From Agroathelia rolfsii (taxonomy: Eukaryota; Basidiomycota; Agaricomycetes; Amylocorticiales; Amylocorticiaceae), in NCBI GenBank assembly GCA_018343915.1, contig JABRWF010000004.1, positions 2,108,001-2,172,000 on the forward strand: DNA of 64,000 nucleotides. Reading direction: 5' to 3'. Positions within the stretch are counted from its first letter, which is position 1, and the number at the start of each line of letters is the position of its first letter. Positions 1-11,853 of the stretch are shown piece after piece. The position numbers and the translations under genes were made by a program. A model generated the notes under the pieces. It had not been told where the DNA came from. It saw only the letters and a list, made by a program, of their open reading frames with translations, and made no database searches.

Positions 1-1
1 G

Positions 2-936
2 CCATCTACGGTTGTAGATGATGCGCCTACTCCTCGCTCATCTCATTTTCCTGATGAGATCCAACTCTCTTCCGAGCGCAAGCAGACCTTAGGGCTCCCC
101 TGTGAAGAGACACGTGGAGAACTCGAGGCCCGACGCGCAATGTCCTCGATGGGTGGCGCATACAACGATCCCTACTCTACCAGCGGAAACATGGCGCATC
201 TCCAAGGCTCTATGAGGCTCAGACGAAGTCACAGTACCTCGGCCGCCGATATCCTTCGTGATGGTCCTGTCATGGGTCAAGCTTGTCTTCACGGTCCCAG
301 GCCTGCCATCAGCTCGCTTCATCCTATGACTTACCAGCCTGTTGCTGATTTGGAGGGTGAGGAGGAGCAGTACGAACCCGTTGCTTCCACATCGAAGCAC
401 GTTTCTCAGAGGGTTTCCATGTACCGGGCCTCAACACCCCCATCTTCGACGCACATGATATCGGACCCGTACACGCCCGATAACCGTCGTCGGACGTCCT
501 CGACTGCGAGTGTGGTCGACTTTGAGTATGAAGAGTATGTTCCGCAGCATCCTGCGCCCAAACCACCTGCAAAGCGCACTTCGCACATCTCCGCTTCCAA
601 GCGGCGTGGCAGTACGGTCGGAAAGGAAAATCCCACTATTGAGGAACATGGTATGTTCTTTTTTCTAGTCTATCATTGATAGATGGTTGGCTTATCAAAA
701 TGCTTTCATAAGCTTCTTATAAACCACAATTGCCACCATTTGCTCCGTTCACGCCATTCCACCGCACCGTCCTTGGCAAGCATGGAGAGCGCTCCCCTAT
801 GGCCTCTGCTCGCAACTCCAAGGACTATTCGGTTGATTCGGCGCCGTCAACACGAGACATCATGACCAGTATCCGAAACGCACGAAGGAGCATTATCAGG
901 CAAAATATGACCCGATCCAGCAGCAAACTAAGATGA
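2..936 (+). CDS. Unknown Ser-rich protein, C-terminal part (5' end outside window)
   Basis: The frame is open from the window edge, so only the last about 290 residues are seen. Two exons, 2-650 and 713-936, are joined across a 62-nt intron (GTATGT donor, CATAAG acceptor); codon phase fits exactly and the second exon ends at a TGA stop. The protein is low complexity, rich in Ser, Pro, Thr and Arg, with an acidic patch (DLEGEEEQYE) and basic clusters such as RRRTSS and KPPAKRTS. The C-terminus is basic and Arg-rich (IRNARRSIIRQ). I recognise no domain and no signal peptide or membrane segment. It may be the disordered tail of a larger signalling or cytoskeletal protein; the domain that would identify it lies upstream of the window. 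Confidence 0.7.
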
Positions 937-2320
937 CGATCGATGCATTCTCAGTCAAATCTAGAGGGGATGCCTAGACGTTTAATGGCTATCAGCCCAA
1001 CTGTATAATAACAACATACAAGCATTGGGTGCTTCGTATGATTTTGATTTCTTTCGCATTTTCTTTTCTGCTTTCTCTTTTTTTTCTCTTACTCTATCGG
1101 ACAATGTTTTCCACTCGCGTCTACTAGGTTTCTCACCCATTTCTTGCGATTGCTGTGGCACAAAGAGCATTTCCCTCTGCTTTCATGTTATTTTTCTATT
1201 CTCTCTTCTTCTCTTGTTATCTCATTTTTCTCATTTTTTTTTTCAAGCATATTTATGACTTGATTTCCCTTCTGCTGCTTCAAGCAGAGCCCAGATACGT
1301 CTCGACTGATTTCCTTTGTCATATTTCTTTCTTCGTCTGTCTATGCTTTCAGGTTTGGCTACCTACTGATTCCCTACTTTACGCTTCCGAAGCCTCCGAA
1401 AGGGAGATTGGTCATCATTGAGTTGATGATTCGATACTTTGCTCTTTCGCCGGTTATTGATGCGACACCCTTTTTTTTTATCATCCGCGAACCCTCCACT
1501 CCCATTTTTGCCGAATCTTGAAAGCATACTAATACAGTCAAGTGCTACATCTTCACCTCATCCGTCTCTCCATCTATCAATGTCCATCTGTACACTTACC
1601 ATCCACCACTTACACTTAGCATCTCGATTATACCTACGCATCCCACATTCTCAGCGCTCATGAAAAAACAAAAGATACAAGAAGGCGTCACCCTCCTTCC
1701 TCACCCCCTTTCCTCAGTCCTTGTTCTTGTTTCTTGCGAAGCCTCAGCTCCATTCTTCTTTGATCTCCCTCGCGCACATTTTTTTCAATTTTCCTTGCGC
1801 TCTTGATCTTCCTTTGCAGATTCAACACTGAGTCCGGGTCTTCTTGTTCTTTTCTTTCGCTTTTTTTCTGATGGCGTATGCCTAAGGCCCAGGTACATGT
1901 GGTTTTGTTCGTAGTTTGTATTGATAAGTATATGGAATATTTAGTTGATCGTTTTCGAGCCCATCTAGTAATGGTGTCTTCCCATCTTATAATAAATACA
2001 ATAGAAGAAAAGATAACACGCCCAGACTCATGGAGTCCGCCTCTCGGGACGACTAAGCAAAGGCCCCTGATGACCATCGTCTTATTACAAACTATTCTCA
2101 TTCCGATCGATATCATCCACATTCTTTTCGCATAGTCGCCGTGATGGCCTGATTGAAGCCGCCTGCTACTGATTAGCGCAGGTCGCTGCTTTAGACTCGG
2201 GCACCGTCTCTGGGTTTCAGTGCTATATATTCAGCTCTTCTTCCTCTGCTTTTCTTTTCTTTCCTTGCCCCTCTCTCTCCGCCTCTAGCAAAAAAAATCG
2301 TCCTGAGAATTCCTCAAACA
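937..2320. other. Intergenic: long pyrimidine-rich stretch and SDR promoter
   Basis: No supportable gene. From about 1030 to 1870 the plus strand is dominated by T and C runs, which look like the 3' UTR and flank of the upstream Ser-rich gene. Open frames here encode mostly Phe, Ser and Leu and are composition artefacts. Confidence 0.6.
2224..2300 (+). promoter_or_regulatory. Putative core promoter: TATA-like box plus CT-rich tract
   Basis: A TATATAT string at about 2224-2230 is followed by a C/T-rich run (about 2232-2290) ending some 20-30 nt before the SDR start codon at 2321. A TATA-like box with a pyrimidine tract around the transcription start is a common fungal promoter layout. No transcript evidence is available. 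Confidence 0.4.
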
Positions 2321-3590
2321 ATGGCAGATGGCGAGAAGAAACAGCTTGTATGGCTTGTAACTGGTATGGCCCGTAGTATACATGTCTTGACGCCGTTCAG
2401 CTGATCGTATGCACAATGAATATTCACTAACTTTTATGGCGACATGCATGCATAAAAGGCACATCCTCTGGTTTTGGCAAGCACTTCGTCACCCAAATCC
2501 TCGCGCGAGGTGACAAAGTGATTGCCACGGCCCGCACGCTCTCCAAGATCGAAGGCATCTTCCCCAAGGAGGACAACATCCGTCTCCTGCAGCTCGACCT
2601 CGACGACGGGTTCGAGAAGCTCAAAGGGATCTTGGCCGACGCGGTCTCGTTCTGGGGTCGTATTGACGTATTGGTGAACAACGCTGGTATGGGCATGAAT
2701 GGGCTCGTGGAGGAGACAGGGTAAGTGGGAGGAAGAACAGAAGGCAGCGCATATATTCAGGTTTATTCGTGTCTTGTTTGGAGTGCTGATTTGTTCGAGT
2801 TTTCTTTTTTCCTTGCTTTGCTTAGGTCCGAGATATACAAACGCCAAATGATCACGAACCTATTCGGGACGTTGGATGTGATCAATGCGACCCTACCGCA
2901 TATGCGCGAGCGCAGGTCTGGTACGGTTGTTATCATTGGCAGTCGTTCTAGTTGGAGGGCGGATGTACCGGTAAGATGTTCTTATGCTTACGCTTTCCCG
3001 TAGCAGTTGGCCATTTCGATAACCCTTATTAATAACTTTGGTTTTTCTTCTTCTTCCAGAGTGTCGGTCCCTATGCTGCTTCGAAATCGGCCATCAGGTG
3101 TATGTATACAACATTATACAACGCATGCTCTGAATGACATATTACTCACATATTGTACTCGTTTTGAACAGCCGTCGGGGAAACTCTCTCTGTTGAAACA
3201 GCCATATTCGGCATCCGCACCTTAATCGTAGAGCCCGCCGCGTTTGTGACCGAGGGCATCCTCTCCCAACCCCTCATCGAGGCTGACATCAAGGACTACG
3301 AAGAGTTCCGAAACAAAATTAAGCAATATCGCTCTGCCGTCACCCAGTCGTGGGAGAATGACCCCGCCAAGGGTGCCAGCGCCGTCGTCGATGTCGTCCG
3401 CGGTGAGGGCAAGGCGGCCGGCCGTGAATGGCCCTTGTATCTTCCTCTTGGCGAGGAGTCTGCTAGTGATATCAAGGTCAAGCTGGATAAGATGCACAGC
3501 GTGTTGGAGGAGTGGCATGATGTCATTACAGATGTCAAGTTCGATAATCCTGAAAGGGTGAAGGAGGAGGAGTTGCGGAAGTCTGTTTGA
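2321..3590 (+). CDS. Short-chain dehydrogenase/reductase (classical SDR), 302 aa
   Basis: Five exons (2321-2363, 2459-2720, 2826-2970, 3060-3099, 3172-3590), all phases consistent. The Rossmann cofactor motif TGTSSGFG lies at residues 14-21, directly after the N-terminal beta strand. NNAG is at about 88-91, a Ser-rich active-site segment (GSRSS) at 140-144, and the catalytic YAASK at 155-159, which is the usual spacing for classical SDRs binding NAD(P)H. After IVEPAAFVTEG the C-terminal third is family-variable and charged, ending EEELRKSV. No signal peptide or membrane segment, so probably cytosolic. The substrate cannot be read from sequence; similar fungal proteins are annotated only as NAD(P)-binding oxidoreductases. 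Exon 4 is just 40 nt. Confidence 0.9.
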
Positions 3591-3941
3591 AGTGTCTTGA
3601 GGATACTATAGGTAGATTTGTGCCAGTATAGATCATAAATATACTGTAATTGTCATCAAATGATCTAGTAAGCATAAAAGCGCATATATAAACGTTCGTC
3701 ATTACTGAACAGGGAGCAAGACGAAATACATCATAATAGGGAATATATCAAGCTCAAAAATCATAAGTCTCCAGAGGCTTTACTAGTAAAGAAGAGTAAA
3801 CGGATTATCTACAATGTCCTATACGATCATGGGTACTACAGAGAAACTAAAAAAAGTCCAGTTCGAATGTCATGAGGAGAGAGAATATAAATCAAAAAAG
3901 GCAGGCAAGTCATCAATTTTGTCATAATATTCGTGCGCTCA
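3591..3941. other. Intergenic between convergent genes
   Basis: AT-rich sequence between the 3' ends of the SDR gene (+) and the unknown gene on the minus strand. Nothing beyond presumed 3' UTRs was seen. Confidence 0.6.
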
Positions 3942-6786
3942 TCATTGTTGATTTGATCCAAAACTGCTGGTATCGAACCACAGCTCAGGCTGCCAGACTC
4001 CCGCAGATTTAGGAATGATACAAGTAATAAGGATATCATGGTAAGACAACCCTCCGACCCAGCGTTCAAGTTTGTTGTTAACAGGCGTGCCAATCCTGTA
4101 GCGCTCCTGGTTAGGCTCGGGATTGAATTCCTGTTCAGACAATTTCTTATGAGGAAGGTAAACGGTTGAGTAAATAGAGATACCGTAACATGGATAGTCT
4201 AATCACAGCTTACCTCCATCATCTTTACAACCTGATTGGCTACGTATTCGAGGATCCTTTGTCGATCGGAGCCGACCAAAATACCTAACTTATTACGGTT
4301 AACCTGACACTGCATCTCCACCATCGCATAACCAGGCCACTAGCAAGTCAAAACAATAGATATAGTGTGATCGTCATCAAAGTTCGTCTAAGCGCAAAAT
4401 TTGAGACGGAGACTAACGTTGATTCTCAACTTGGTATTTTGAGGGAGCATTTTCTTGTTGAATTTCTTATTACTATCGCAGATCCGAGGCTTGAGCCCGC
4501 CGAGTCTTGTCTTGATTGTGGACGCAGCATCCGAGAGACGAACACCATCATAAGTCGCACCCTCATACCTAAAACGAATAGGCTCCTTCAAATCATCGCA
4601 AAGAACTCCCATCTCTCTATTGAATCTAATCTCTTGAGGAATCAGGATGAAGTTAGGCGGCGGCATAGGGTTTTCCGGATGTGCTGCAATAGCGCTGCTA
4701 GGTATGCTGGAGACGCGCTCGGTCTGGGTGATATCGAGACCGATCGATGCGGGCGCTGGCGTAGGCTGCGTCTGGCGTCGCATTTGTGGCAAGTATTTCG
4801 ATTTGAATATAGATTGCCCATACTGCATTCCAGAGTTCGACATAGCGCTATGTTGGCGTTGAGGCTGCTTAGGGTCGGCCAACGTCACCGTAGTCCTCGC
4901 ATGAGACGATGAAGATGTTGGCAATGGCGTTTCGTGGTTCCATATCTGCTGTGCGATAATGTGGATAAGGAAGACTAGATCTCATAATTTTTTTAAAAGG
5001 GAAAATACCGTCTCGTGTTGTCTAGCCTGAGGCTTCGTCACTAATCCAAATTGATTTGTAGTGGTTGCATCACTCAAGGCAGGCTTGAGAATCGGGTTTG
5101 TTGGAGTGTGGGCGCTTAACGGAGCGTAAGACGAAGCAGGTGTAGTGAGATATGTACCGGCCGGGGAAGGACGGTAGCTTGTTCCGGCAAGCGACATATT
5201 CTCACACGAAGCTGCGCTTGAAGACGTATTAGTGAGTGTACTAGAAAACGCTTCATGATTGTAAATTAAAGACGTCGACGTGGGTGCGTTCCAGCTCGTC
5301 TGGGAGGGCCCAGGCGCATTCTCGACGGTAACAGGATCAGCGGCGCGCTGTTTCATTATTTGTCTCTCCGAGAGGCCGATGGAAGCATCCGGATATAGTA
5401 TATCTATGCCTTCCTCTGTTTGCGACTCAAACACTTGTAAAGATCGGGAAGGTGTAGATGCATATACTGCTAATGCCTTCTGTGACTGTTGGAGATTACT
5501 GTGACTTCCGGATAATAGCTCGACCCCCGAGGTCTCATGCGAATCGGGGTGGAGATATTCGTATAGTATAGCGGAATCATCGTCATGATGATGGCGAGCT
5601 TTGAGGCTATCCAAATAAAGAACGAGGTCTCTGATAGTCCTATCATTTTGCACAATCCGAATGGCTCTCGAGATGGCCTCGGAATCGTCCGTTGTGGAGC
5701 ATTCCACATTGTCGATTGTAAGAGGATCTAGGCCAGTCTGCACGAGAGCTGAATCCTTGGGCTTCTGGCGCTTCCGAGGTGGCTTTGTCGTACTTCCTGA
5801 TGCCGGATTAGAACAATGGCCCTGCGTAACTGTCTCCGTAGAGTCAACGGTCGCTTGCCGAGAGCGCTTACTTCCCGGAGATGGTAAGGGCTGGTTAGTT
5901 TGTGAAAGATGCCTCAAAGCCTCTACAGAGGTGTTGATCGGAGTAAGGCGACCATCACCGCCAGGGAAGGTCGACACAGGCGTTTGGGCCCTGCTGAACG
6001 AAGGACCGAAGATAAGACCAGCAGGTGAACTTTCCCGCTCTCCTACAGAAGTGGGCGCTTGAGGCACTTGGAGATAATTGGTAAACGATACTACCGCCGT
6101 ATCATCATTGTTATTAGACGAAAAAGGAACGACAGGAGGTTGGAGGCGCGAATGTTCCAGGCTTGGAGGAAGGGATTGATGGTCTAGAGGAGTCACAAGC
6201 GAGTTCTAGAAAGCTTCATTAGCTATTGAAATATCCATATTTCTACCCAAAGACACCTGGTTATCTTTTCCGGCATAGAAGTCGTCAAATAATTGCGTCC
6301 AAGTAGCTGAACTGCCTTCGTTCTCCTGAGATTGAGAAGCTAGCCAATCCTCGATTCCAGCTGTATCTAGCTGTGAGTGCTCCAGGATGGTATGTTCGTT
6401 GTGGTGGTAGGGGGGATCTTCCGGGATCACAATTGAGCTCTGAATGGGAGTCTCTGGAATGAGCGAGATAGTTTGCATAGGCACAGTCAAGGTGCTTCCG
6501 CTAGGCTCAGAGGGAAAACTCGTAGTGGTATTCGTTGGCTCGTTCTGGCAATTATCGGAGTCGAAGTCTATCAGATTCCATAATGACGTAGGGCTCCCGT
6601 TTGCTGGGCTATTGATCCCAACCTCGTTCCGATCGAGGAGTCTGGACGGGGTTTATCATCAAGAGGTCTAAAACACAATATTACTATTCAAGTTCCTAAG
6701 ATGGCTTACGGTTGAACATAGTCGGTATCGGATGCATCTGGGACAGGGATATGATTGAACGCTGTATTTCGAGTATATGGCATCAT
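3942..6786 (-). CDS. Unknown 823-aa protein, disordered with basic NLS-like motifs and a folded C-terminal region
   Basis: Six exons on the minus strand: 6786-6710, 6608-6257, 6205-5009, 4948-4418, 4339-4214, 4130-3942, all phase-consistent. The intron 6256-6206 is needed to remove an in-frame TAG; it is 51 nt with a GCTAATG branch-like site. Residues 1 to about 600 are Ser/Thr/Pro/Gln-rich with two bipartite-like basic clusters (GSKRSRQ, KPPRKRQKPK), which suggests a nuclear protein. The last about 190 residues look folded, with conserved-looking segments (FILIPQEIRFN, VRLSDAASTIKTRLGG, WPGYAMVEMQCQV, RWVGGLSYHDILI). I do not recognise this domain. A transcriptional regulator is a guess from composition only. 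The first intron has an alternative acceptor (exon 2 from 6667) that opens a different frame and soon meets a stop. Confidence 0.7.
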
Positions 6787-7605
6787 CGAATGGAGAATTA
6801 CTGGAGTGGATGGGGCATTCTCGACCTTAAGCAAGTTATCTTATATAGAAACGTGATTTTGTAAACGCATTGTTGCATCTATTACCCTATGAGATGGTAT
6901 CCAGACGAAAACAAAGAAGATAATAAGGAAGAGAAATCGCTTTAAGTCCTCTTTGACGACGGTCATTGTTATGAGTTGCAATAGAACGGGCCATGGATAC
7001 AGTGCTTCAACTTGACGTTTAATTTGTGGCACAACGGATCCGACGAATATATTCTTAAACAGTACAAACGTAATAACAGCGATCTGTAGAGTACGTAGAT
7101 TCACGCCTTGGGATGGTCCAGATGTCTGATTGAAGAGCTCAGTGTTCAAGGAAAGGAGTCGACAGTGTTTTTACGTAAGTGCTTCGCTTCAGCTTGAAGT
7201 TGTCAACGAAGAACAAGAACTTAAACTAGTTCACAAAAGGCCCGCAACGACGGAAGCAAAATGCGGGTCGGATGCATATTATACTTCCGATCCGCGAGAT
7301 AGGCGCATCAAGCTCAAGTCTGTCTTATTATGAATTCACAAGTCTGTTTCTCCGTTCTCGAGTTTTTCAAATGCACGTCGATTGCCAACAAGTTGTGATT
7401 TAAGAGAGTACAATAGAGGAATGGGTATTCTTGAAGATATTGAGGCGTCCCTCCAGTGACCAATCACATAGGCGCTACTACTGACTGTTCTTTCGCCTTT
7501 GTACTCCAGTTGATGATGCCCCTGCCAGTGCTAGTAGTTATCTTACTCATGGTGTTGATGCTACAGTTTTCCATGCCAACGATGATGAAGAGGGCGATCT
7601 CTACG
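6787..7605. other. Intergenic region
   Basis: Lies between the start of the unknown 823-aa gene and the end of the ataxin-10 gene. A hydrophobic open frame on the minus strand (6841-7149) lacks an ATG at its start and has no recognisable family, so it was not called. Nothing else was seen. Confidence 0.5.
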
Positions 7606-9943
7606 CTATGGCCCTCCGAGTTCTCTTAGAACCCCATCATCTCCAAACCCCCTCGTGGGTTTGATATCATTCACCAGCGCCTGATTTGTTGGGTTTTCGT
7701 GCAGCAAGTTGCGCAACGTAAGGATCGCATGTTCCCTCAGGTCTGAATAATGAAGGATAAGTTTAGTCCAGATACAATTAAAACACACGGGTCTCCTTTA
7801 GAGTACTTACAAGGATTACGTTCATCTACAACGCACATGTTCATCACAATGGAGATCCCTTGACAATCTCGCACCCTGTCCTGAGCCGTCGGGGAATCAT
7901 AAACGAGGATACCAAGCAGACGAACGAGATCCCGCTTTAGATAAGAAAACCCGCTTGGGTCAGTCGTTCCTTGGTCTTGAGGATTACCTTCATCAGCATT
8001 CGAAGCCTGAGACACTTGAAAAGCCTTGACGTCAGATGCGGACGGCCCTTGGCGACCAACAGGCTTGCCAAAATTGATACGAGGTAGAAATTCATCGAGA
8101 AGTCCCAGAAGTTCTGATTAAAAAGAAAATGAGTTGCTATATTAGTGATAAAACATCTCTGGACCTCACCCACTAAACTCTCGATTAACCCTCGGCCCTT
8201 TTCATCCTTGACGCCGTTGAGCATCTTTTGCAATCCGACTTCCTCTAGCCCTTCCTCGCTGGGTACATGATCGCTCGCTTTTCGTCTTTTCTCTTGTTCG
8301 TCTAGATCTCTCAAGGCGAGAGAGATAATGCATTGGGTAATTAAGACAAGAGCCTCGCATACTTTGGGCAGTATAAGATCAAGCTCATGTAGTGGTGTAG
8401 TATCTAGGGAAGGAGATGGAGGGGGCCGCTTAGGACTATCATGCCCACCAGGTCTTGGTGTAGTAGGAGATTCGTCGGGTGATCTACTCCGTGATGATGC
8501 ATGGCTGGCCCTTGCCGCCGCCAAGTTAGGTTCACCAAGGGATTTGAGAATGGCGGCTTGCGCATATATCGACAGTTGGAAGAACGCCATGGTCAGCATT
8601 GACGGAAGGTCTCCGTTATTTTTATCTTGAGACTGGGCATCCTGAAGGGCCGCGGCTTGGAGGTAGGAATCCAAAAGCTTGAGTAATGTTGTCTGGGGTG
8701 GTGTGATCGGCTCGTCCTTGACAATCAAATTCTTGTATGCCCGAGACGTAAGCCCGGCATCAAATACACGAACAAAAATTTCGTATCTAGAAATGGGAAA
8801 GGGGATAAGAAAATGGGTCCCTCAATTTGCGAATGGAAACTTGCCCAAGGTCAAATGCCTTTGCACCTTCACTACCTTCTTCGGCGTCATGGAGCAAGAC
8901 AACTGTATCCAATGTCAAAACGCATATACGAGCTCCCATGGGAGTAGTGCACAATTTCTCTCTGTGGAAGTCGTGAAAGTCATGAATGTGAAGCAATGGA
9001 CAAATAAAGTTATGGCACATACATCCTTTCCTGACTCCCGTGGAGGCAATTTAAAATCAAAACCATGGTGGGTAGAACAATGCGTGCATCTGTAGATGAT
9101 AGGAGCCGACTGTGCTGATTTGAGGAATTCAATGCCGGAATCAGAGGATGCATAGAATATGCAAGTAAAAAGTAAGCGCACATGAGAATGAGTTGTTCCT
9201 CAGGCAGCGAGAGATACTCTGTCCATAAGCGAGAAAGGAGGGTATCATTAGAGGTGACCAGATTAGATAAAGTCTGTGTGAGTATACGAGTTACAGACAA
9301 AGCTAGAGGGAAATAACCATTTGTCAGCATCACGTCAAAAATGCGAACCGACGCTTGTGACCTCGTTCATCAGATAACAGCGACCAAGAGGTGTAGTGTT
9401 TGATCAACCATCTAATTTCTGGCTCATTTTCACTACCTTTGAACATTAGCGCTCGTGTTACAGCTGATTATGCATACAAATAATTATCCTCACTATGCCT
9501 TTAATTGATTTTTTCTTACTCCTGCGACAAGGTTGCGAGTAAGCCTTGCGACACTGGTGCACAAATCTCGAGCTTCGTTTACCCTCCGCTGGCGTTGGTC
9601 AGCAGAAGCAATCGCATCCTCCTCTGTAATCCCGTGCGCAGCGACAGTGCGTTTCCAGAGCATATGTAAATCAGCCCAGATATCAAGCTCCTCTTGACCC
9701 ATCCTAGTCCTATCTCAAAGCGTCCTCGCATTAGATCGACGACCAGCCATCAAAAAATCAGCAGGCGGCGCTGTGGTTAACTAGCCTTGAATCTTTGTCT
9801 CGTGCTAGCTCTCGTGCACATTCATCAAGCACGCTAATCAACTGGCTTGAGTCTTCCTCGTCGTCACAGGCAATGCGTAAACGCTTTCGCAGAGAGACCA
9901 GGTCATCCATTTCCAAGAAAGAGTCTGCGATAAGTGGAGCCAT
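7606..9943 (-). CDS. Ataxin-10 domain protein (CTR86/ATXN10-like), 632 aa
   Basis: Eight exons in consistent phase: 9943-9786, 9709-9494, 9432-9362, 9302-9023, 8961-8845, 8786-8170, 8113-7811, 7742-7606. The decisive part is the C-terminal ataxin-10 domain, with NPYLREHAILTLRNLLHENP in the last two exons; the upstream RNLVAG and EPEIRWLIKHYTSW segments also fit the armadillo-like helical repeats of this family. Residues between about 330 and 380 form a Ser/Pro-rich insert. Ataxin-10 homologues are cytosolic scaffolds linked to cytokinesis and cell-surface signalling; the exact role here is unknown. Two of the introns (9785-9710, 8844-8787) appear to use a GC donor. The first has two possible acceptors six bases apart, adding or omitting Thr-Arg. 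The start ATG is the first in frame. Confidence 0.82.
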
Positions 9944-10679
9944 TTTATTTACCGATTTTCACGGGTGATATATGGTGACAGACGCAGGCAATACTAAAGG
10001 GGAATTACTGGATGGATATATATTTTTCCGTCTCATGAGTGGGAGTTTTAAGCAGACCATTACGTAACAGTCAGCTGTCATCGCAGTCACTTTCTTCCGA
10101 AAACAATTTGAATAACACTTACATCAACTTGAACTTGGAGGGTTACCAACAGTCAGAAATCGCAATCATCAGAGGCTGTCATATAGCTAGCTTTGGCTAC
10201 TCGGAAATCAGCTACATGGGCTCTGGACCCTGCTCACTGGTAGCGTATTGAGGCTTTGATCTGAGGAATCGATGTCAATGCTAGCTATTGGCTCAATCAT
10301 GATTTCAATTGGTCTAAAGCGAACCCATCTCTCCCATTGGCAAGACGAATATGCCATTATATTACCCTAAAAGTCACATATCGATACCTTAAGTACATGT
10401 ACATGCTGTATAGCACCGCAACTTTGTGATGGTAGCGTAGAACCCCAAATGGCATGCATGGATCACGCTCCCCGGAATGTGAGCACTATGGGCTGTCGAA
10501 CGCTCTAGCAATAACCGCCATGACCCACGGCATACATGACTAACGGGCTCCATCTATGCCGCATCGCTTCACTCCTTGACGAGTTGTGCATAAAGAAGCC
10601 TTGAAAGGTCCTCTACAATCTGTGCCATCACTAGAACATTTTGGGCGACAAGTTGAGCCGAAGAGAAATCAGCTCCAAG
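9944..10679. other. Divergent promoter region (ataxin-10 / Nudix)
   Basis: Shared upstream region of two genes transcribed away from each other. Short open frames here have no recognisable product. No clear TATA box was identified. Confidence 0.5.
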
Positions 10680-11813
10680 ATGCCCTTGTCATTCCCCACC
10701 ATCTCGCTCGTGTCCAGCTTTGCAACGTCATCGCTCGGGCTTGCGTCTTTGCACGCACCGTTCACGCTCAATTCACTTTCTAGGATCCGTGCCACACTCG
10801 CAGCCGCTCATAACGACAGCTGGGACGATGTCGCTGCTCAAAGAGCGGCTGCTGACTCATCAAGTTCTCGACAAGTCTCGCCGGATGCTAGGAGAAACGC
10901 AGCCATACTTATACCATTCTGCAACGTGGATAATAGACCCGGGATTTTGTTCCAAGTGCGGGGGAAGTTGAGAATGCATTCCGGGGAAGTCAGGTAAGGA
11001 AGATCTTCCATTATGATCCAAACCACGTTCCCAAGTATCCGAGAAAGGTTATCTAACTAAGCTGTATATACACCAACAGCTTCCCCGGAGGACGTGTGGA
11101 TCCAGTCAGTACAATTGTCTTGCATGCATTGTTTATATCTCTTAACTAATGCATTACAATCATAGACAGACACCACTTTCCTTGCCGCTGCGCTCCGTGA
11201 GACTCATGAAGAGGTTGGCATTCCGGCCTCACGCATCACAATGCTCGGTCCACTGAGCGCCATACCGCCTGAACGATCTCTAGGTGGTCTTCGTGTATGG
11301 ACATATGCTGTAGGTGGCATGGCATTAGCGAATTCTCCTGACATGAATTCATTCTCTGTAATGCATCCAATCTAATTTATTTCCTAGGGTTTTATTCATA
11401 GTGAAGACACACAGCCCATAGACCCATTGACTCCTCTACCATCCATCACTCTCGCGTCGCTACAAATATCAGAGCCCGAGGTCGCGCACGTTTTCCACTT
11501 GCCCCTCAGCGAACTCATATCACAAGAAAGACTGAGAACGAGCAATTTTCGCGCTAGGCCCAATGACGGTGCTTATTTTGCGGTCCGTATAGGAGACCTC
11601 GTGACTACACTTAAGGATACTGCAGGCACGCATGACGCCATGAATACGAAATCGGAAGGAGGGAATAGGATACCGGTAACAGTGGAGAGGGATCGAGACG
11701 CGCCACCGGGACGAGGAGAGATTAAAGTTAGTGAGGGTGATATGTTAGAAATCTGGGGTCTAACAGGGTGGTACTTGAGTCTGCTGATGAGGGTGTTAGG
11801 GCTGTGGAAATAG
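10680..11813 (+). CDS. Nudix hydrolase, coenzyme A diphosphatase type (PCD1/NUDT7-8-like), 302 aa
   Basis: Four exons: 10680-10993, 11080-11104, 11166-11309, 11388-11813. The splice from exon 1 to 3 assembles HSGEVSFPGGRVDPTD followed by the Nudix core ALRETHEEVGI (residues about 123-132), which coordinates Mg2+. The HSGEVSFPGG lead-in is the signature of the CoA-diphosphatase branch rather than of MutT. These enzymes cleave CoA or acyl-CoA to 3',5'-ADP and 4'-phosphopantetheine, in peroxisomes or mitochondria. The N-terminus (MPLSFPTISLVSSFATSS) is Ser-rich and hydrophobic and could be a targeting peptide. The C-terminus has the family-typical EIWGLTGWYL. No C-terminal SKL-type signal: it ends LGLWK. 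Exon 2 is only 25 nt. The gene converges on the Vma12 homologue with 40 bp between the stops. Confidence 0.88.
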
Positions 11814-11853
11814 AGACTGTATTCAAGTATAGATCAACATACCATAACGTATA

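Noticed and set aside
1025..1421. Open frames rich in Phe, Ser and Leu
   Set aside because: They come from T/C-rich non-coding DNA, with no family, start context or splice partners.
6841..7149. Hydrophobic 102-codon frame on the minus strand
   Set aside because: It has no ATG at its start and no recognisable family; it is probably AT-rich chance sequence.
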